DNA of 64,000 bases. Source: Leekyejoonella antrihumi (lineage in GTDB: Bacteria > Actinomycetota > Actinomycetes > Actinomycetales > Dermatophilaceae). Made by a program: the position numbers and the translations under genes. Within the stretch, counting starts at the first letter, position 1, and each line of letters starts with the position of its first letter. A model generated the notes under the pieces. The model was not told the DNA's origin, did no database searches, and saw nothing but the letters and a program-made list of their open reading frames with translations. Below, piece by piece: positions 34,828-43,579 of the stretch. The stretch lies in NCBI RefSeq assembly GCF_007845645.1, contig NZ_VCQV01000003.1, positions 1-64,000 of the forward strand, in the 5' to 3' direction.

Positions 34828-36063
34828 GTGACCGCATCGACCCGCCGCCGCCTCCTGTGGTGGGCGCTCGCGATCGCCATCATCGCCGGCGGTCTGACGC
34901 CGACCATCCTGAAGCAGCTGGTGCAGGCGACGCCGCAGCACTGGCAGGTCGATCTGTCGGTCTACCGCCAGGCCGGTGTGTCGAACCTGCGCGGCCGCGC
35001 GGTCTACGACTACCTCGCGCCGCCGCAGTCTCTGCCCTTCACCTATCCACCGTTCGCGTCGATCCTGGCGATCCCGCTCGCGATCGTGCCGTTCAAGGTA
35101 GCCGGCTGGTGCTGGTTCTTCGTGCAGGCGGCCGCCGACGTCGCCATCGCCGGGTATGCCGTGCGCCCCCTCCTGCGCCGCGCCGGCCCCCGGGCGCCGC
35201 TCGTGCTCGCGGTCGCCGCGGTCGCGTCGTTCTATCTGCTGCCGGTGAACGACGGACTGCGGTTCGGCCAGGTGGACGCGTTCCTGCTGCTGGCCTGCCT
35301 GCTGGACCTCCACCGGCCGCCCTGGATCGCCCGGCTCCCGCAGGGTGTGCTGATCGGCGTGTCCACCGCGATCAAGCTGACCCCCGGCATGTTCATCGTG
35401 CAGCTGCTGGTCACCCGCCGGTGGCGGGCCGCCGCGTGGGCGATCGGCGCCGCCGCCGGCACCACCGGGCTCGGGGCGCTGCTGCTGCCCAGTGCATCGT
35501 TCGCGTTCTGGGGTGGTGCGCTGGAGGACACCTCACGCCTGGGCCCCAATGACGGCACGTCCAATCAGTCGTTGCGTGGAATGCTGCTGCGCGTGGGCCC
35601 GGGCGGGCTCTGGGGCACCGCCATCTGGGCGGTGCTCGTGGTCGTCGTGCTGATCGTGGGGCTGGGACTGGCGCGAGCGGCATACGCCCGCCGGGACACC
35701 ATCGCCGAGGTGGCGCTGGTCGGGCTGGTCACCGTGCTGGTGTCGCCGGTGTCGTGGATCCACCATTTCGACTGGGTCGTGCTGATCATCGGTGTGCTGC
35801 TCGGTGCGGGCCGTTCGCGGCGGCGGGTGATGCTGGCTGCTCTGGTGTATGTCGGGTATCTGCTCGATCTGCCGTGGTGGGGTCAGTGGCGGCTGGTGGC
35901 GACCGGGCAGTCGTTCCCGCAGCAGAGCAACGGCAATCCGTGGGGTGTGCTGATGAACAACGGCTTCGGCCTGCTGGCCCTGGTCTGCCTGGTGATCTTC
36001 GCCCTCCGCACCTGGAAATCCCCCACGACCCTCCCCGAGAAGTCACTCCCAACACCCGAGTAG
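34828..36063 (+). CDS. GT87-type polyprenol-phosphate mannosyltransferase
   Basis: 411 residues, GT-C fold with about ten helices. After helix 1 (LLWWALAIAIIAGGLTP), HWQVDLSVYRQAGVSNLRGR carries the catalytic Asp in the first loop (D-L-S-V-Y), and VYDYLAPPQSLPFTYPPFAS is the conserved YPP segment of GT87/PimE-like mannosyltransferases. Such enzymes add mannose from polyprenyl phosphate to phosphatidylinositol mannosides or lipomannan. Start GTG 34828 is preferred to an upstream ATG because of the six-base-spaced -10. The last five residues (LPTPE) and the TAG stop are encoded inside the first copies of a 21-bp repeat array. Confidence 0.8.
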   Translation: MTASTRRRLLWWALAIAIIAGGLTPTILKQLVQATPQHWQVDLSVYRQAGVSNLRGRAVYDYLAPPQSLPFTYPPFASILAIPLAIVPFKVAGWCWFFVQAAADVAIAGYAVRPLLRRAGPRAPLVLAVAAVASFYLLPVNDGLRFGQVDAFLLLACLLDLHRPPWIARLPQGVLIGVSTAIKLTPGMFIVQLLVTRRWRAAAWAIGAAAGTTGLGALLLPSASFAFWGGALEDTSRLGPNDGTSNQSLRGMLLRVGPGGLWGTAIWAVLVVVVLIVGLGLARAAYARRDTIAEVALVGLVTVLVSPVSWIHHFDWVVLIIGVLLGAGRSRRRVMLAALVYVGYLLDLPWWGQWRLVATGQSFPQQSNGNPWGVLMNNGFGLLALVCLVIFALRTWKSPTTLPEKSLPTPE

Positions 36064-36097
36064 TCACGAATTGCACTCGAGTAGTCACACAGTGCAC
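36035..36097 (+). repeat. 21-bp repeat array after the GT87 gene (three units)
   Basis: Units start at 36035, 36056 and 36077, each (C/T)CGAG(A/T)AGTCAC followed by five or six variable bases and (A/G)CAC. The spacing is exactly 21. The GT87 stop codon TAG lies in unit 2 (CCCGAGTAG). Reading direction is the same as the gene. Confidence 0.85.
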
Positions 36098-36201
36098 CCC
36101 GGGTCGTATGCGGGATCCGTAGGTCGAGACCGCTGCGCCGGGGTCCGGCCGCGCGCCATAACCTGCCGTAGGCACCTAAACGCGCTCCCCCCGGAGGACA
36201 C

Positions 36202-37134
36202 ATGACCCGGTTCGGCTACCTCGGCCCCGAGGGCACCTTCACCCAGATGGCCCTGCTCGCGTGGCGGCCGGCGCAGGATGGCGAACACCGGCCCTTCGGC
36301 TCGGTCGACCTGGCGTTGGCGGCGCTGCGCGAGGGCACGATCGACGCGGCGATGGTGCCGATCGAGAACTCCGTCGAGGGCGGCGTCTCGGCGACGATGG
36401 ATGCGCTGAATGCCGATGAGCCGCTGTCCGTCATCGGCGAGGTGCTCGTGCCGATCACCTTCGTGCTCGCGGCACGCGCCGGCACGCAGCGCAGCGCGAT
36501 CCGGTCCGTCGGCACCCACTCGCACGCCTGGGCGCAGGTGCGGGGGTGGATGGTCGCCAATCTGCCGGAGGCCGCCTATGTGCAGACCTTGTCGACCGCC
36601 GGCGCCGCCGCGGGACTCGCCGCGAGCTCGGACGGCGACGGCACGGCATACGACGCGGCCGTGTGCGCACCGGTCGCCGCGCACAACAACGGGCTGGAGG
36701 TGCTCGCGGAGGACATCGGCGACAACTCATCCGCCGTGACCCGGTTCGTGCTGGTGGCGCGGCCGGGACGTATGCCGGACCCCACCGGGGCCGACAAGAC
36801 CACCATCACGGTCTTCCAGCATGAGGACCGTGCCGGTGGCCTGCTCGAGCTGCTGGAGCAGCTCGCCGCGCACGGCATCAACATGACCCGCCTCGAGTCA
36901 CGCCCGACGAAGTCGGTCATGGGCAACTACTGCTTCTCCATCGACTTCGAAGGTCATGCGCGTGATGAACGGGTCGGCGAGGCCCTCATGGGGCTGCATC
37001 GGGTCGCGGCGCAGGTGCGGTTCCTCGGCTCCTACCCCCGAGCGGACGGGCGCAGCGCCTCGATCCTGGCGACCGCCAGCGACGACGCGTTCCTGGAGGC
37101 TCAGGGCTGGCTGCGTCACCTCCGCGGCGAGTAG
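36202..37134 (+). CDS. pheA: Prephenate dehydratase
   Basis: 310 residues. The catalytic domain begins FGYLGPEGTFTQMALLAW and contains MVPIENSVEGGVSATMDAL and the Thr-Arg-Phe motif in SAVTRFVLVAR; the regulatory ACT domain follows with GGLLELLEQLAAHGINMTRL and the ESRP motif that binds phenylalanine. It converts prephenate to phenylpyruvate in phenylalanine synthesis and should be feedback-inhibited by Phe. GGAGG lies seven bases before ATG 36202. It stands between two 21-bp repeat arrays that belong to its neighbours. Confidence 0.95.
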   Translation: MTRFGYLGPEGTFTQMALLAWRPAQDGEHRPFGSVDLALAALREGTIDAAMVPIENSVEGGVSATMDALNADEPLSVIGEVLVPITFVLAARAGTQRSAIRSVGTHSHAWAQVRGWMVANLPEAAYVQTLSTAGAAAGLAASSDGDGTAYDAAVCAPVAAHNNGLEVLAEDIGDNSSAVTRFVLVARPGRMPDPTGADKTTITVFQHEDRAGGLLELLEQLAAHGINMTRLESRPTKSVMGNYCFSIDFEGHARDERVGEALMGLHRVAAQVRFLGSYPRADGRSASILATASDDAFLEAQGWLRHLRGE

Positions 37135-37157
37135 CCCACCCCCCTTTCTCGCAGTTT

Positions 37158-37220
37158 GTGACTCCTCGCGTGCTGGGAGTGACTCCTCGCGTGCAATTTG
37201 TGACTACTCGGGAAGGGGGT
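37158..37220 (-). repeat. 21-bp repeat array at the 3' end of the SRPBCC gene (three units)
   Basis: Units start at 37158, 37179 and 37200 on the plus strand (GTGACTCCTCGCGTGC plus five bases). Read on the minus strand, they follow the SRPBCC gene in the same polarity as the array after GT87, and the stop codon TAG at 37204-37206 lies in the last unit. Confidence 0.85.
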
Positions 37221-37668
37221 GGGAGCGGACGTGGGCGCGGGCGGCGAGACCGCGCATGCCGGCCCGCATCATCAGCGCGTGGTTCGCGATCAGCACCGGC
37301 CGGATGACGTAGCCCAGGACGGCTGGCAGGCGTGGCCGCACCAGCCGCGCCTCCTGCACGTAGTCGAGCCGGGCACCGCCCGCCTCCGCTGCCACGGTGA
37401 ACTGCGCCCAGCCCTCCAGATCACCGGCGAGCGACGCCCGCAGCACCCCGCTGCCACGGTCCACGACCTCACTTGTCAGCTCGAGCACCAGGGTCAGCGG
37501 CAGCATGCTGCGGATCCGCACCTGCCCGGTGACCGCCGAGTACGGCGTGATCGAGCGGATCTGCGGCCACCACTGGTCCCAGGTCTCCGCCTCCGCCAGC
37601 ACGTCGAACACCGCGTCCCGCGGCGCGTCCAGCCGATGACTGGACACGAAGCGAAAGAAGGTGGTCAC
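37204..37668 (-). CDS. SRPBCC (START/polyketide-cyclase fold) protein
   Basis: 154 residues from GTG 37668. TTFFRFVSSHRLDAPRDAVF then DVLAEAETWDQWWPQIRSIT is the classic start of the SRPBCC fold, whose long C-terminal helix appears as LPAVLGYVIRPVLIANHALM. The cavity fold binds hydrophobic ligands. It overlaps the lipid kinase gene by four bases (GTGA), so it is expressed with it and may handle a lipid. The last residues HPLPE and the stop are within a 21-bp repeat unit. An upstream start in the kinase gene is possible but shadows it. Confidence 0.75.
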   Translation of the reverse strand: MTTFFRFVSSHRLDAPRDAVFDVLAEAETWDQWWPQIRSITPYSAVTGQVRIRSMLPLTLVLELTSEVVDRGSGVLRASLAGDLEGWAQFTVAAEAGGARLDYVQEARLVRPRLPAVLGYVIRPVLIANHALMMRAGMRGLAARAHVRSHPLPE

Positions 37669-38582
37669 GTCGTGCGGACCGTCAGTGCCAGCGGATCCAC
37701 GCTCAGTCGTATCCCGTGTGCTCGCCCCAGCACGTCCCCGTCGATCTCGATCATGGCCGGCTCCTCGCACCGGACGGTGAGCGATGCGCACTCCAGCCGC
37801 CGGATCGCCTTGGTCGACCTCTGGGACCCACTGAGAATCTGCGCGATCAGCGGCACCCACCCGACCACGCTGGGCGCGGTCAGGACCACGGCATCCAGCT
37901 GCCCGTCCTGCACACTCGCCCTCGGCATCAGCTTGATCCCTCCGGTCAACCGCCCACAGTTGCCGACGAGGACCCCGGTGGTCGGCGCCGGCCCCACCAC
38001 ATCGCCACGATCGGTCTCGACCCGCATGGTGACCCGATCGTGCACGGCGTGGCGCGCACCGGCCGCGGGATACGCCAGCCAGCCGACGCGTTTCTTCAAC
38101 CGCTCACTGGTGCTCGCCATGATCTCCGCGTCCAGGTGTATGCCGGTCATCACCAGCCCGGTCTCCGGCGCGGCGAACGTGCCATCGCCATCGCGGTCCA
38201 GCTCGATCCGCATCACGTCGATCGCGGTGTTTTGGCCGGTGAGCGCAAGTCGCAGCCCATCGACATACCGCCGATGGGGCAGCCCCAGGTTGCGCGCGAG
38301 CAGATTGCCGGTGCCGGCGGCGAGCACACCGAGCGGTATGCCGGACCCGACCAGTCCCGCGGCCACGCACCGGCCCGTGCCGTCGCCGCCGAGCGAGCAC
38401 ACAAGGTCCACACCGGCGGCCACAGCCTGCCGGGTCTGACCGGTGCCCGGGTCGTCAGCGGTCGTCTCGATCCACAGGGGGTCGCACCAGCCGCCGGCCC
38501 GGAAGATGGCCTCCAGCCGAGCGCGCAGCGGGGTCAGCCGGTCGAACTTGGTGGGGTTGACGATGACAGCCGCGCGCCTCAT
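37665..38582 (-). CDS. Diacylglycerol kinase family lipid kinase
   Basis: 305 residues. AAVIVNPTKFDRLTPLRARL, then LVCSLGGDGTGRCVAAGLVG with the GGDGT phosphate loop, then IPLGVLAAGTGNLLARNLGL, are the hallmarks of the DAGK/sphingosine kinase/YegS family. The C-terminal beta-sandwich ends with MIEIDGDVLGRAHGIRLSVD. Likely substrate is diacylglycerol or a related lipid. It precedes the SRPBCC gene with a four-base overlap on the minus strand. No clear ribosome binding site is seen at ATG 38582. Confidence 0.85.
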   Translation of the reverse strand: MRRAAVIVNPTKFDRLTPLRARLEAIFRAGGWCDPLWIETTADDPGTGQTRQAVAAGVDLVCSLGGDGTGRCVAAGLVGSGIPLGVLAAGTGNLLARNLGLPHRRYVDGLRLALTGQNTAIDVMRIELDRDGDGTFAAPETGLVMTGIHLDAEIMASTSERLKKRVGWLAYPAAGARHAVHDRVTMRVETDRGDVVGPAPTTGVLVGNCGRLTGGIKLMPRASVQDGQLDAVVLTAPSVVGWVPLIAQILSGSQRSTKAIRRLECASLTVRCEEPAMIEIDGDVLGRAHGIRLSVDPLALTVRTT

Positions 38583-38710
38583 CCGTTCTCACCCGCCTTG
38601 TCGTCACTGCCACCGATGTTGTCGGGTTGCAACATACCCGAGCCGCCTCACGACGGGGTCCCCGCGAAGGACTGAGCGAGGGATGAGCAACGACTTTGTG
38701 AGGTGTGAAC

Positions 38711-38716
38711 TAACCT
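38711..38716 (+). promoter_or_regulatory. -10 element of serS (leaderless)
   Basis: TAACCT, six bases (TGCCGC), GTG at 38723. Confidence 0.5.
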
Positions 38717-38722
38717 TGCCGC

Positions 38723-40033
38723 GTGATCGATATCAGAGTGCTGCGTGACAACCCCGACCTGGTGCGGGCCAGCCAGCGTGCCCGCGGGGACGACGAGGGT
38801 CTGGTCGACCAGATCCTGGCCGCGGATGAGGCCCGGCGCTCCAGCCTGGGCGAGTTCGAGGCCCTGCGCTCGAAGCAGAAGTCGGTCAGCAAGAACGTCG
38901 GGGCGGTGATGGGGCGGCTGGCCAAGGCGAAGAAGACCGGTGACGGCGACCTCACAGCGATGGAGGCCGACGCGGAGACCGCGCGCACCGAGGCGAGCAC
39001 CCTCGGCGCGCGCGTCAAGGAGCTCGAGCAGGCCGCCGACGACCAGGGCGCGACCTTCGAGCGGCTGCTGCGCAAGGTCGGCAACGTCATTCTCGACGGT
39101 GTGCCGAGTGGCGGCGAGGACGACTTCACGGTGCTGGAGCACGTCGGTGAGCCAACGACATTCGACTTCGAGCCGCTGGACCACCTGGCGCTCGGCGAAA
39201 AGCTGGGCGCGATCGACATGGAGCGCGGCGCGAAGGTCGGCGGTGCCCGGTTCTACTTCTTGACCGGTGTCGGCGCGCGCCTCGAGCTCGCGATGCTCAA
39301 CATGGCGGTGGCGCAGGCGGTCGAGTACGGCTTCACCCCGATGATCACGCCGACACTCGTCAAGCCGGAGATCATGGACGGCACCGGATATCTCGACGCG
39401 CACGAGGACGTCTACCACCTGCCCACCGACGATCTCTATCTCGTGGGCACCTCCGAGGTCGCACTGGCCGGATATCACAAGGACGAGATCATCGACCTCA
39501 CCGCAGGTCCCAGGCGGTATGCCGGGTGGTCGACCTGCTACCGCCGCGAGGCCGGTTCGCATGGCAAGGACACCCGCGGCATCATCCGCGTGCACCAGTT
39601 CCAGAAGGTCGAGATGTTCGTCTACTGCAAGCCGGAGGATGCCGTCGACGAGCATCAGCGACTGCTCGGCTGGGAGCGCGAGATGCTGGCCAAGATGGAG
39701 CTGCCCTACCGCATCATCGACACCGCCGCAGGAGACCTCGGAGGATCGGCGGCGCGCAAGTTCGACTGTGAGGCATGGGTGCCGACGCAGGAGCGCTACC
39801 GCGAGCTGACCTCGACGTCGAACTGCACGACCTACCAGGCACGCCGGTTGGGCACGCGTTATCGCACGGAATCGGGCAAGACCGACACCGTGGCAACGCT
39901 GAACGGCACGCTCGCCACCACCCGGTGGATCGTCGCGATCCTGGAGAACCACCAGCAGGCCGACGGTTCGGTGCGCGTGCCGAAGGCGCTGCAGCCGTTC
40001 CTCGGCCTCGAGGTCCTCGAGCCGCTCGCCTGA
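38723..40033 (+). CDS. serS: Seryl-tRNA synthetase
   Basis: 436 residues. Residues 1-110 are the coiled-coil tRNA-binding arm ([20 protein letters not shown]). The class II catalytic core contains motif 1 around [20 protein letters not shown], motif 2 [20 protein letters not shown], and motif 3 [18 protein letters not shown]. It charges tRNA-Ser. Translation starts at GTG 38723 without a ribosome binding site. A GC-rich hairpin lies about 50 bases after the stop. Confidence 0.95.
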   Translation: MIDIRVLRDNPDLVRASQRARGDDEGLVDQILAADEARRSSLGEFEALRSKQKSVSKNVGAVMGRLAKAKKTGDGDLTAMEADAETARTEASTLGARVKELEQAADDQGATFERLLRKVGNVILDGVPSGGEDDFTVLEHVGEPTTFDFEPLDHLALGEKLGAIDMERGAKVGGARFYFLTGVGARLELAMLNMAVAQAVEYGFTPMITPTLVKPEIMDGTGYLDAHEDVYHLPTDDLYLVGTSEVALAGYHKDEIIDLTAGPRRYAGWSTCYRREAGSHGKDTRGIIRVHQFQKVEMFVYCKPEDAVDEHQRLLGWEREMLAKMELPYRIIDTAAGDLGGSAARKFDCEAWVPTQERYRELTSTSNCTTYQARRLGTRYRTESGKTDTVATLNGTLATTRWIVAILENHQQADGSVRVPKALQPFLGLEVLEPLA

Positions 40034-40083
40034 GCGGTCACTCGAGACGCCAGCTCGCAAAGACCTCTCTTCGGTTGTGCACT

Positions 40084-40112
40084 GCCGGGGTGGCCCTGGT
40101 CGACCACCCGGC
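40084..40112 (+). terminator. Hairpin after serS
   Basis: GCCGGGGTGG pairs with CCACCCGGC with one bulged base and a ten-base loop, about 50 bases past the serS stop. Confidence 0.5.
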
Positions 40113-40135
40113 GACGGTATGCGGCTCGGCGGCGA

Positions 40136-40157
40136 CGGTGGGCAGCGTCGCCCACCG
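40136..40157. promoter_or_regulatory. Inverted repeat overlapping the -35 region of the sensor kinase gene
   Basis: Eight-base arms CGGTGGGC and GCCCACCG with a six-base spacer end seven bases before the TAGGCT -10. It could be a regulator site, possibly for the response regulator of the same operon, or a second terminator. Confidence 0.4.
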
Positions 40158-40163
40158 CCCGGT

Positions 40164-40169
40164 TAGGCT
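40164..40169 (+). promoter_or_regulatory. -10 element of the sensor kinase gene (leaderless)
   Basis: TAGGCT, six bases (GAGGCG), ATG at 40176. Confidence 0.6.
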
Positions 40170-40175
40170 GAGGCG

Positions 40176-41537
40176 ATGCGAGATCGGGTAGCGAGCTTCT
40201 TCGGCATCGGTGACACCTGGCGTCGGCCGCTGCCCGAGCACTGGCTACGCAACGACCTGATCATCGCGGTCGGGTTCCTGATCTTCGCCGCTCTCGGGAT
40301 CGAGCTGAGTCGCAGCACCTACCAGCTCACCAAGACGGTCCAGCCGATCTGGTTGCAATATCTCCCACTGGTGATCGGTGCGGCAATCCTCGTGTGGCGA
40401 CGGCGCCTCCCGCTGACGGTGATGCTGCTGTGCGGAGCCAACATGTTCATCACCGGGATCACGATGTCTGAGGTCATGCTCGGCGTGATCGTGCAGTTCC
40501 TCTACCTCTACGGCTTCTTCAGCGCTGTCGCCTGGGGTCACCCACGGCGTCGCACGGCCGTCGCGGCGGCGTTGCTCGTCCTCTTCATGTTCGGCTGGAT
40601 CGCCTACCAGTTCATCGCCGGCGGGCCGAATCTGGACCAGGTGCACGCACTGGACCGAGCCGGCACCAAGGGCCTGCTCACTGCCACAGCGGCCAGCATC
40701 ATCTACTCCTACCTCGTCAACTCCATCTATTTCGGCGGTGCCGTCCTCGGCGGTGCGGCCGCCTGGCGCAACGCACGCCAGCACGCGTCCCTCGCCGACC
40801 AGGCCTCGACCATTGCGTCCCAGTCCGAGCAACTGCAGGAGCAGGCGGTGGTGGCCGAACGCCTACGGATCGCGCGGGAGCTGCACGACGTGGTCGCCCA
40901 TCATGTGTCGGTCATCGGCGTGCAGGCCGGAGCAGCCCGGCGCGTGCTCGACAAGAACCCCGCGGCTGCAGAGGGTGCCCTCTCCACCATCGAGGCGTCG
41001 TCTCGGTCTGCGGTCGGCGAGATGCGCAACCTGCTCGGCACCCTGCGCGCGAGCCAGACCTGTGGCGACCGCGCTCCCGAGCCGGGGTTCCCGGACATAG
41101 CGACCTTGATTGAGCAGTTCCGCGTCGCCGGCATGCACGTTGATCTCCAGTTTGTGGACGACACACCGGCGCTCACCGACGATGTGCCTCCGGCGGTCGG
41201 CCTCGGTCTCTACCGCACGACCCAGGAGGCGCTGGCCAATGTGCGCCGTCACTCGACCTCGAGGTCGGCGACGGTGTGCATCCGCCTGGGCCGCGAGCGG
41301 GGACGGGCGTATGCCGAGGCGGAGGTTCTCGACGCGGGCCGCCTGCGCCCCGGCATGCACGGCACCGGACTTGGCTTGCTCGGCATACAAGAGCGCGTGG
41401 TCGCACACGGCGGAGTCGCCGAGATCGGGCCGCGCGCCACGGGCGGGTACCGCGTGCGCGTGCGACTCCCCTTCGACGACGGCAACTCTCGGCACGGTGG
41501 GGTGCCACAGCATTCCGCGGAGATGTCGCATGACTGA
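40176..41537 (+). CDS. Sensor histidine kinase, NarX/DesK-like family
   Basis: 453 residues. Five to six membrane helices occupy residues 25-190 (NDLIIAVGFLIFAALGIEL first). A coiled coil (SLADQASTIASQSEQLQEQA) leads to the dimerisation domain with RIARELHDVVAHHVSVIGVQ, where the first His after RELHD is the phosphorylation site. The ATPase has LYRTTQEALANVRRHS (N-box) and GMHGTGLGLLGIQERV. The lack of a periplasmic sensor loop suggests it senses a membrane or intramembrane signal. It overlaps the response regulator gene by eight bases. Confidence 0.9.
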   Translation: MRDRVASFFGIGDTWRRPLPEHWLRNDLIIAVGFLIFAALGIELSRSTYQLTKTVQPIWLQYLPLVIGAAILVWRRRLPLTVMLLCGANMFITGITMSEVMLGVIVQFLYLYGFFSAVAWGHPRRRTAVAAALLVLFMFGWIAYQFIAGGPNLDQVHALDRAGTKGLLTATAASIIYSYLVNSIYFGGAVLGGAAAWRNARQHASLADQASTIASQSEQLQEQAVVAERLRIARELHDVVAHHVSVIGVQAGAARRVLDKNPAAAEGALSTIEASSRSAVGEMRNLLGTLRASQTCGDRAPEPGFPDIATLIEQFRVAGMHVDLQFVDDTPALTDDVPPAVGLGLYRTTQEALANVRRHSTSRSATVCIRLGRERGRAYAEAEVLDAGRLRPGMHGTGLGLLGIQERVVAHGGVAEIGPRATGGYRVRVRLPFDDGNSRHGGVPQHSAEMSHD

Positions 41538-42207
41538 GCAGGCGGCCACACTGCGCATCGTCGTGGCCGACGACCAGCGTTTGGTTCGAGGTGGATTCGC
41601 CTTGATGCTGTCGGTTGAGGACGACATCGAGGTCGTCGGTGAGGCACCCGACGGGGTGTGCGCGATCGAGCTGTGCCGTGAGCTGGCGCCTGATCTGGTC
41701 CTCATGGATGTCGAGATGCCGCGGATGGATGGCATCGAGGCGACCCGCCGCATTGTGGCGGACGGCCTGTCCCGTGTAGTGCTCCTCACGACGTTCGACC
41801 ACGACGACTACCTCTTCGCCGGGCTCGATGCAGGCGCAAGCGGATTCCTGCTGAAGAACACCGACCCCGACGACCTCGTGGGCGCCATCCGCGCCGCCGG
41901 CCACGGGCACGCGCTGCTTGCACCGGAGGTCACCCGCCGCGTGATTGAGCGGATGACGTCCGCGACCGCGACCGGGCGGCCGTACCCGCAGCAGAATGCA
42001 CTGGCAAATCTGACACCGCGGGAGCGGGAGGTGCTCACCCTGCTCGGTCGCGGGCGCTCGAACGCGGAGATCGCCGACCACCTCGTGGTCGGTGCCGCGA
42101 CGGTCAAGACCCACGTCTCCAGCTGCCTGGCCAAGCTGCATCTGCGCGACCGCGTCCAGGCGGTGGTCTTCGCCTATGAGGCCGGCCTCATCCACCCCGG
42201 CGACTGA
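41530..42207 (+). CDS. NarL/LuxR-type response regulator
   Basis: 225 residues from ATG 41530. The receiver domain has ADDQRLVRGGFALML and the phospho-acceptor Asp60 in LVLMDVEMPRMDG, Lys in FLLKNT, and the C-terminal helix-turn-helix LTPREREVLTLLGRGRSNAE then IADHLVVGAATVKTHVSS. It overlaps the histidine kinase gene by eight bases and is its cognate partner. Target genes are not evident. Confidence 0.92.
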   Translation: MTEQAATLRIVVADDQRLVRGGFALMLSVEDDIEVVGEAPDGVCAIELCRELAPDLVLMDVEMPRMDGIEATRRIVADGLSRVVLLTTFDHDDYLFAGLDAGASGFLLKNTDPDDLVGAIRAAGHGHALLAPEVTRRVIERMTSATATGRPYPQQNALANLTPREREVLTLLGRGRSNAEIADHLVVGAATVKTHVSSCLAKLHLRDRVQAVVFAYEAGLIHPGD

Positions 42208-42226
42208 CGCCACCACCCGCGCCGAG

Positions 42227-42289
42227 AGGTATACCAACCGCTCGAGAGGTGCATGAAACATGTATGCCGCTCGGTGGTTTGGTATGCCT
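42227..42289. terminator. Bidirectional hairpin between the response regulator and lipoyl-protein genes
   Basis: AGGTATACCAACCG pairs imperfectly with CGGTGGTTTGGTATGCCT across an internal ATGCAT-like core. It lies between two convergent genes, so it may end transcription from both sides. Confidence 0.5.
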
Positions 42290-42304
42290 GTCGGCGGGAG
42301 AAGG

Positions 42305-42538
42305 TCAGTCGATCGTCGCAATGATGGTGCCCTGCGCCACCTCGGTGCCCTCGCCCGTGGTCAGGTGGACCGTGCCGGCACACGGCGCCGGCACCTCGAC
42401 GTCCACCTTGTCCAACTGCACCTCGGCGAGCAGCTGGTCAGCGACCACCTGCTCACCCTCGGCCACGTACCAGGTTGCGACCACCCCGACGGCATCCGGC
42501 TCCTTCTGGCTCATGACGGGGAACGGGACGTCGGTCAT
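42305..42538 (-). CDS. Free-standing lipoyl-domain protein
   Basis: 77 residues, almost exactly one biotinyl/lipoyl domain. VVATWYVAEGEQVVADQLLA leads to the lipoylation site Lys44 in QLDKVDVEVPAP; AGTVHLTTGEGTEVAQGTII completes the second half. In oxo-acid dehydrogenases such a domain is fused to the E2 acyltransferase; here it ends with no E1-binding or catalytic domain. It overlaps the E1beta gene by four bases (ATGA). It may shuttle the acyl group as a mobile carrier to an E2 encoded elsewhere, or serve a different acceptor. Confidence 0.85.
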   Translation of the reverse strand: MTDVPFPVMSQKEPDAVGVVATWYVAEGEQVVADQLLAEVQLDKVDVEVPAPCAGTVHLTTGEGTEVAQGTIIATID

Positions 42539-43569
42539 CGAAGCGCCTTCCGCACGGCCTCCTCGATCCGATCCTGCCGTGGAAGTGCCGCATACTCCAG
42601 CGGCCGCGCATAGGGAATGGGTATGTCGGGCACGGCCACCCGCACGGGCGGCGCCTTGAACAGGCTCGGGTCACGGTCGGTGACCGATGCGACCACCTCG
42701 GCGGACATCCCGAAGGAGAGGTAGTCCTCGTCGACGACGACCAGTCGGCCCGTCTTGGCGACAGACGCGCAGATGGCATCCCGGTCCAGCGGAACCAGCG
42801 ACCGCAGGTCGATCACCTCGGCCGAGATCCCTTCGTTGCTCAACTGCTCGGCGACGTCCAGCGCGTGGTGCACCGACAGCGAGATGGTGACGATCGTGAC
42901 GTCGCTGCCCTCGCGTGCCACCCGGGCCTTGCCGATCTCGACGACGTGCTCACCTGCAGGCACCACGTCGATCGAGCGCGGGTTCTTCACCATCCAGGGC
43001 AGGCCCATGACGCCCTTGTGAAACATGTAGACCACCGGGGAGTCGTCGCGGATTGCCGCGGTCATCAGCCCCTTCGCGTCGGCAGGGGTCGCGGGTGCGA
43101 CGACCTTCATACCTGGCAGGTGCGCGAAGGTGCCCCACAGGCACTGCGAGTGCTGGGCTCCGTCGGAGTAGCCGCCGCCCACGGCCGTCGTGAGGACCAT
43201 CGGCACCTTGACGTTGCCGCCGGACTCGAAGTGGATCTTGGCCATGTGGTTGTAGATCTGGTCCAGGCACACGCCCATGAAGTCGGCAAACATCAGCTCG
43301 ACGATCGGTCGCATGCCTTCGGTGGCCGCGCCGATCGCAAGGCCGATGAACCCGGTCTCGGAGATCGGGGTGTCGAGGACCCGCTGCGGGCCGAACCGGT
43401 CGAGCAGACCGGTGGTGGAAGAAAAGATGCCGCCGTAGGCTCCGACATCCTCACCGAGGTAGAACACCTCGGGGTTTGCCTCCATCTCCGCGGCGATGGC
43501 CTCGACCATCGCCTTCGAGGTGTTGAGCCGGCGGGTGGGCGCCTGGGCCGGCCGGTCAGTGACAGTCAT
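42535..43569 (-). CDS. Thiamine-dependent 2-oxo acid/acetoin dehydrogenase, E1 beta subunit
   Basis: 344 residues from ATG 43569, set by AAGGAG with a seven-base gap. STSKAMVEAI-like start (NTSKAMVEAIAAEM), FYLGEDVGAYGGIFSSTTGL, VLDTPISETGFIGLAIGAAT and VVVDEDYLSFGMSAEVVA are the E1beta hallmarks. With E1alpha it forms a heterotetramer carrying out TPP-dependent decarboxylation or acetoin cleavage and reductive acylation of lipoyl. The stop overlaps the lipoyl protein gene. Confidence 0.92.
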   Translation of the reverse strand: MTVTDRPAQAPTRRLNTSKAMVEAIAAEMEANPEVFYLGEDVGAYGGIFSSTTGLLDRFGPQRVLDTPISETGFIGLAIGAATEGMRPIVELMFADFMGVCLDQIYNHMAKIHFESGGNVKVPMVLTTAVGGGYSDGAQHSQCLWGTFAHLPGMKVVAPATPADAKGLMTAAIRDDSPVVYMFHKGVMGLPWMVKNPRSIDVVPAGEHVVEIGKARVAREGSDVTIVTISLSVHHALDVAEQLSNEGISAEVIDLRSLVPLDRDAICASVAKTGRLVVVDEDYLSFGMSAEVVASVTDRDPSLFKAPPVRVAVPDIPIPYARPLEYAALPRQDRIEEAVRKALR

Positions 43570-43579
43570 GACAGCTCCT

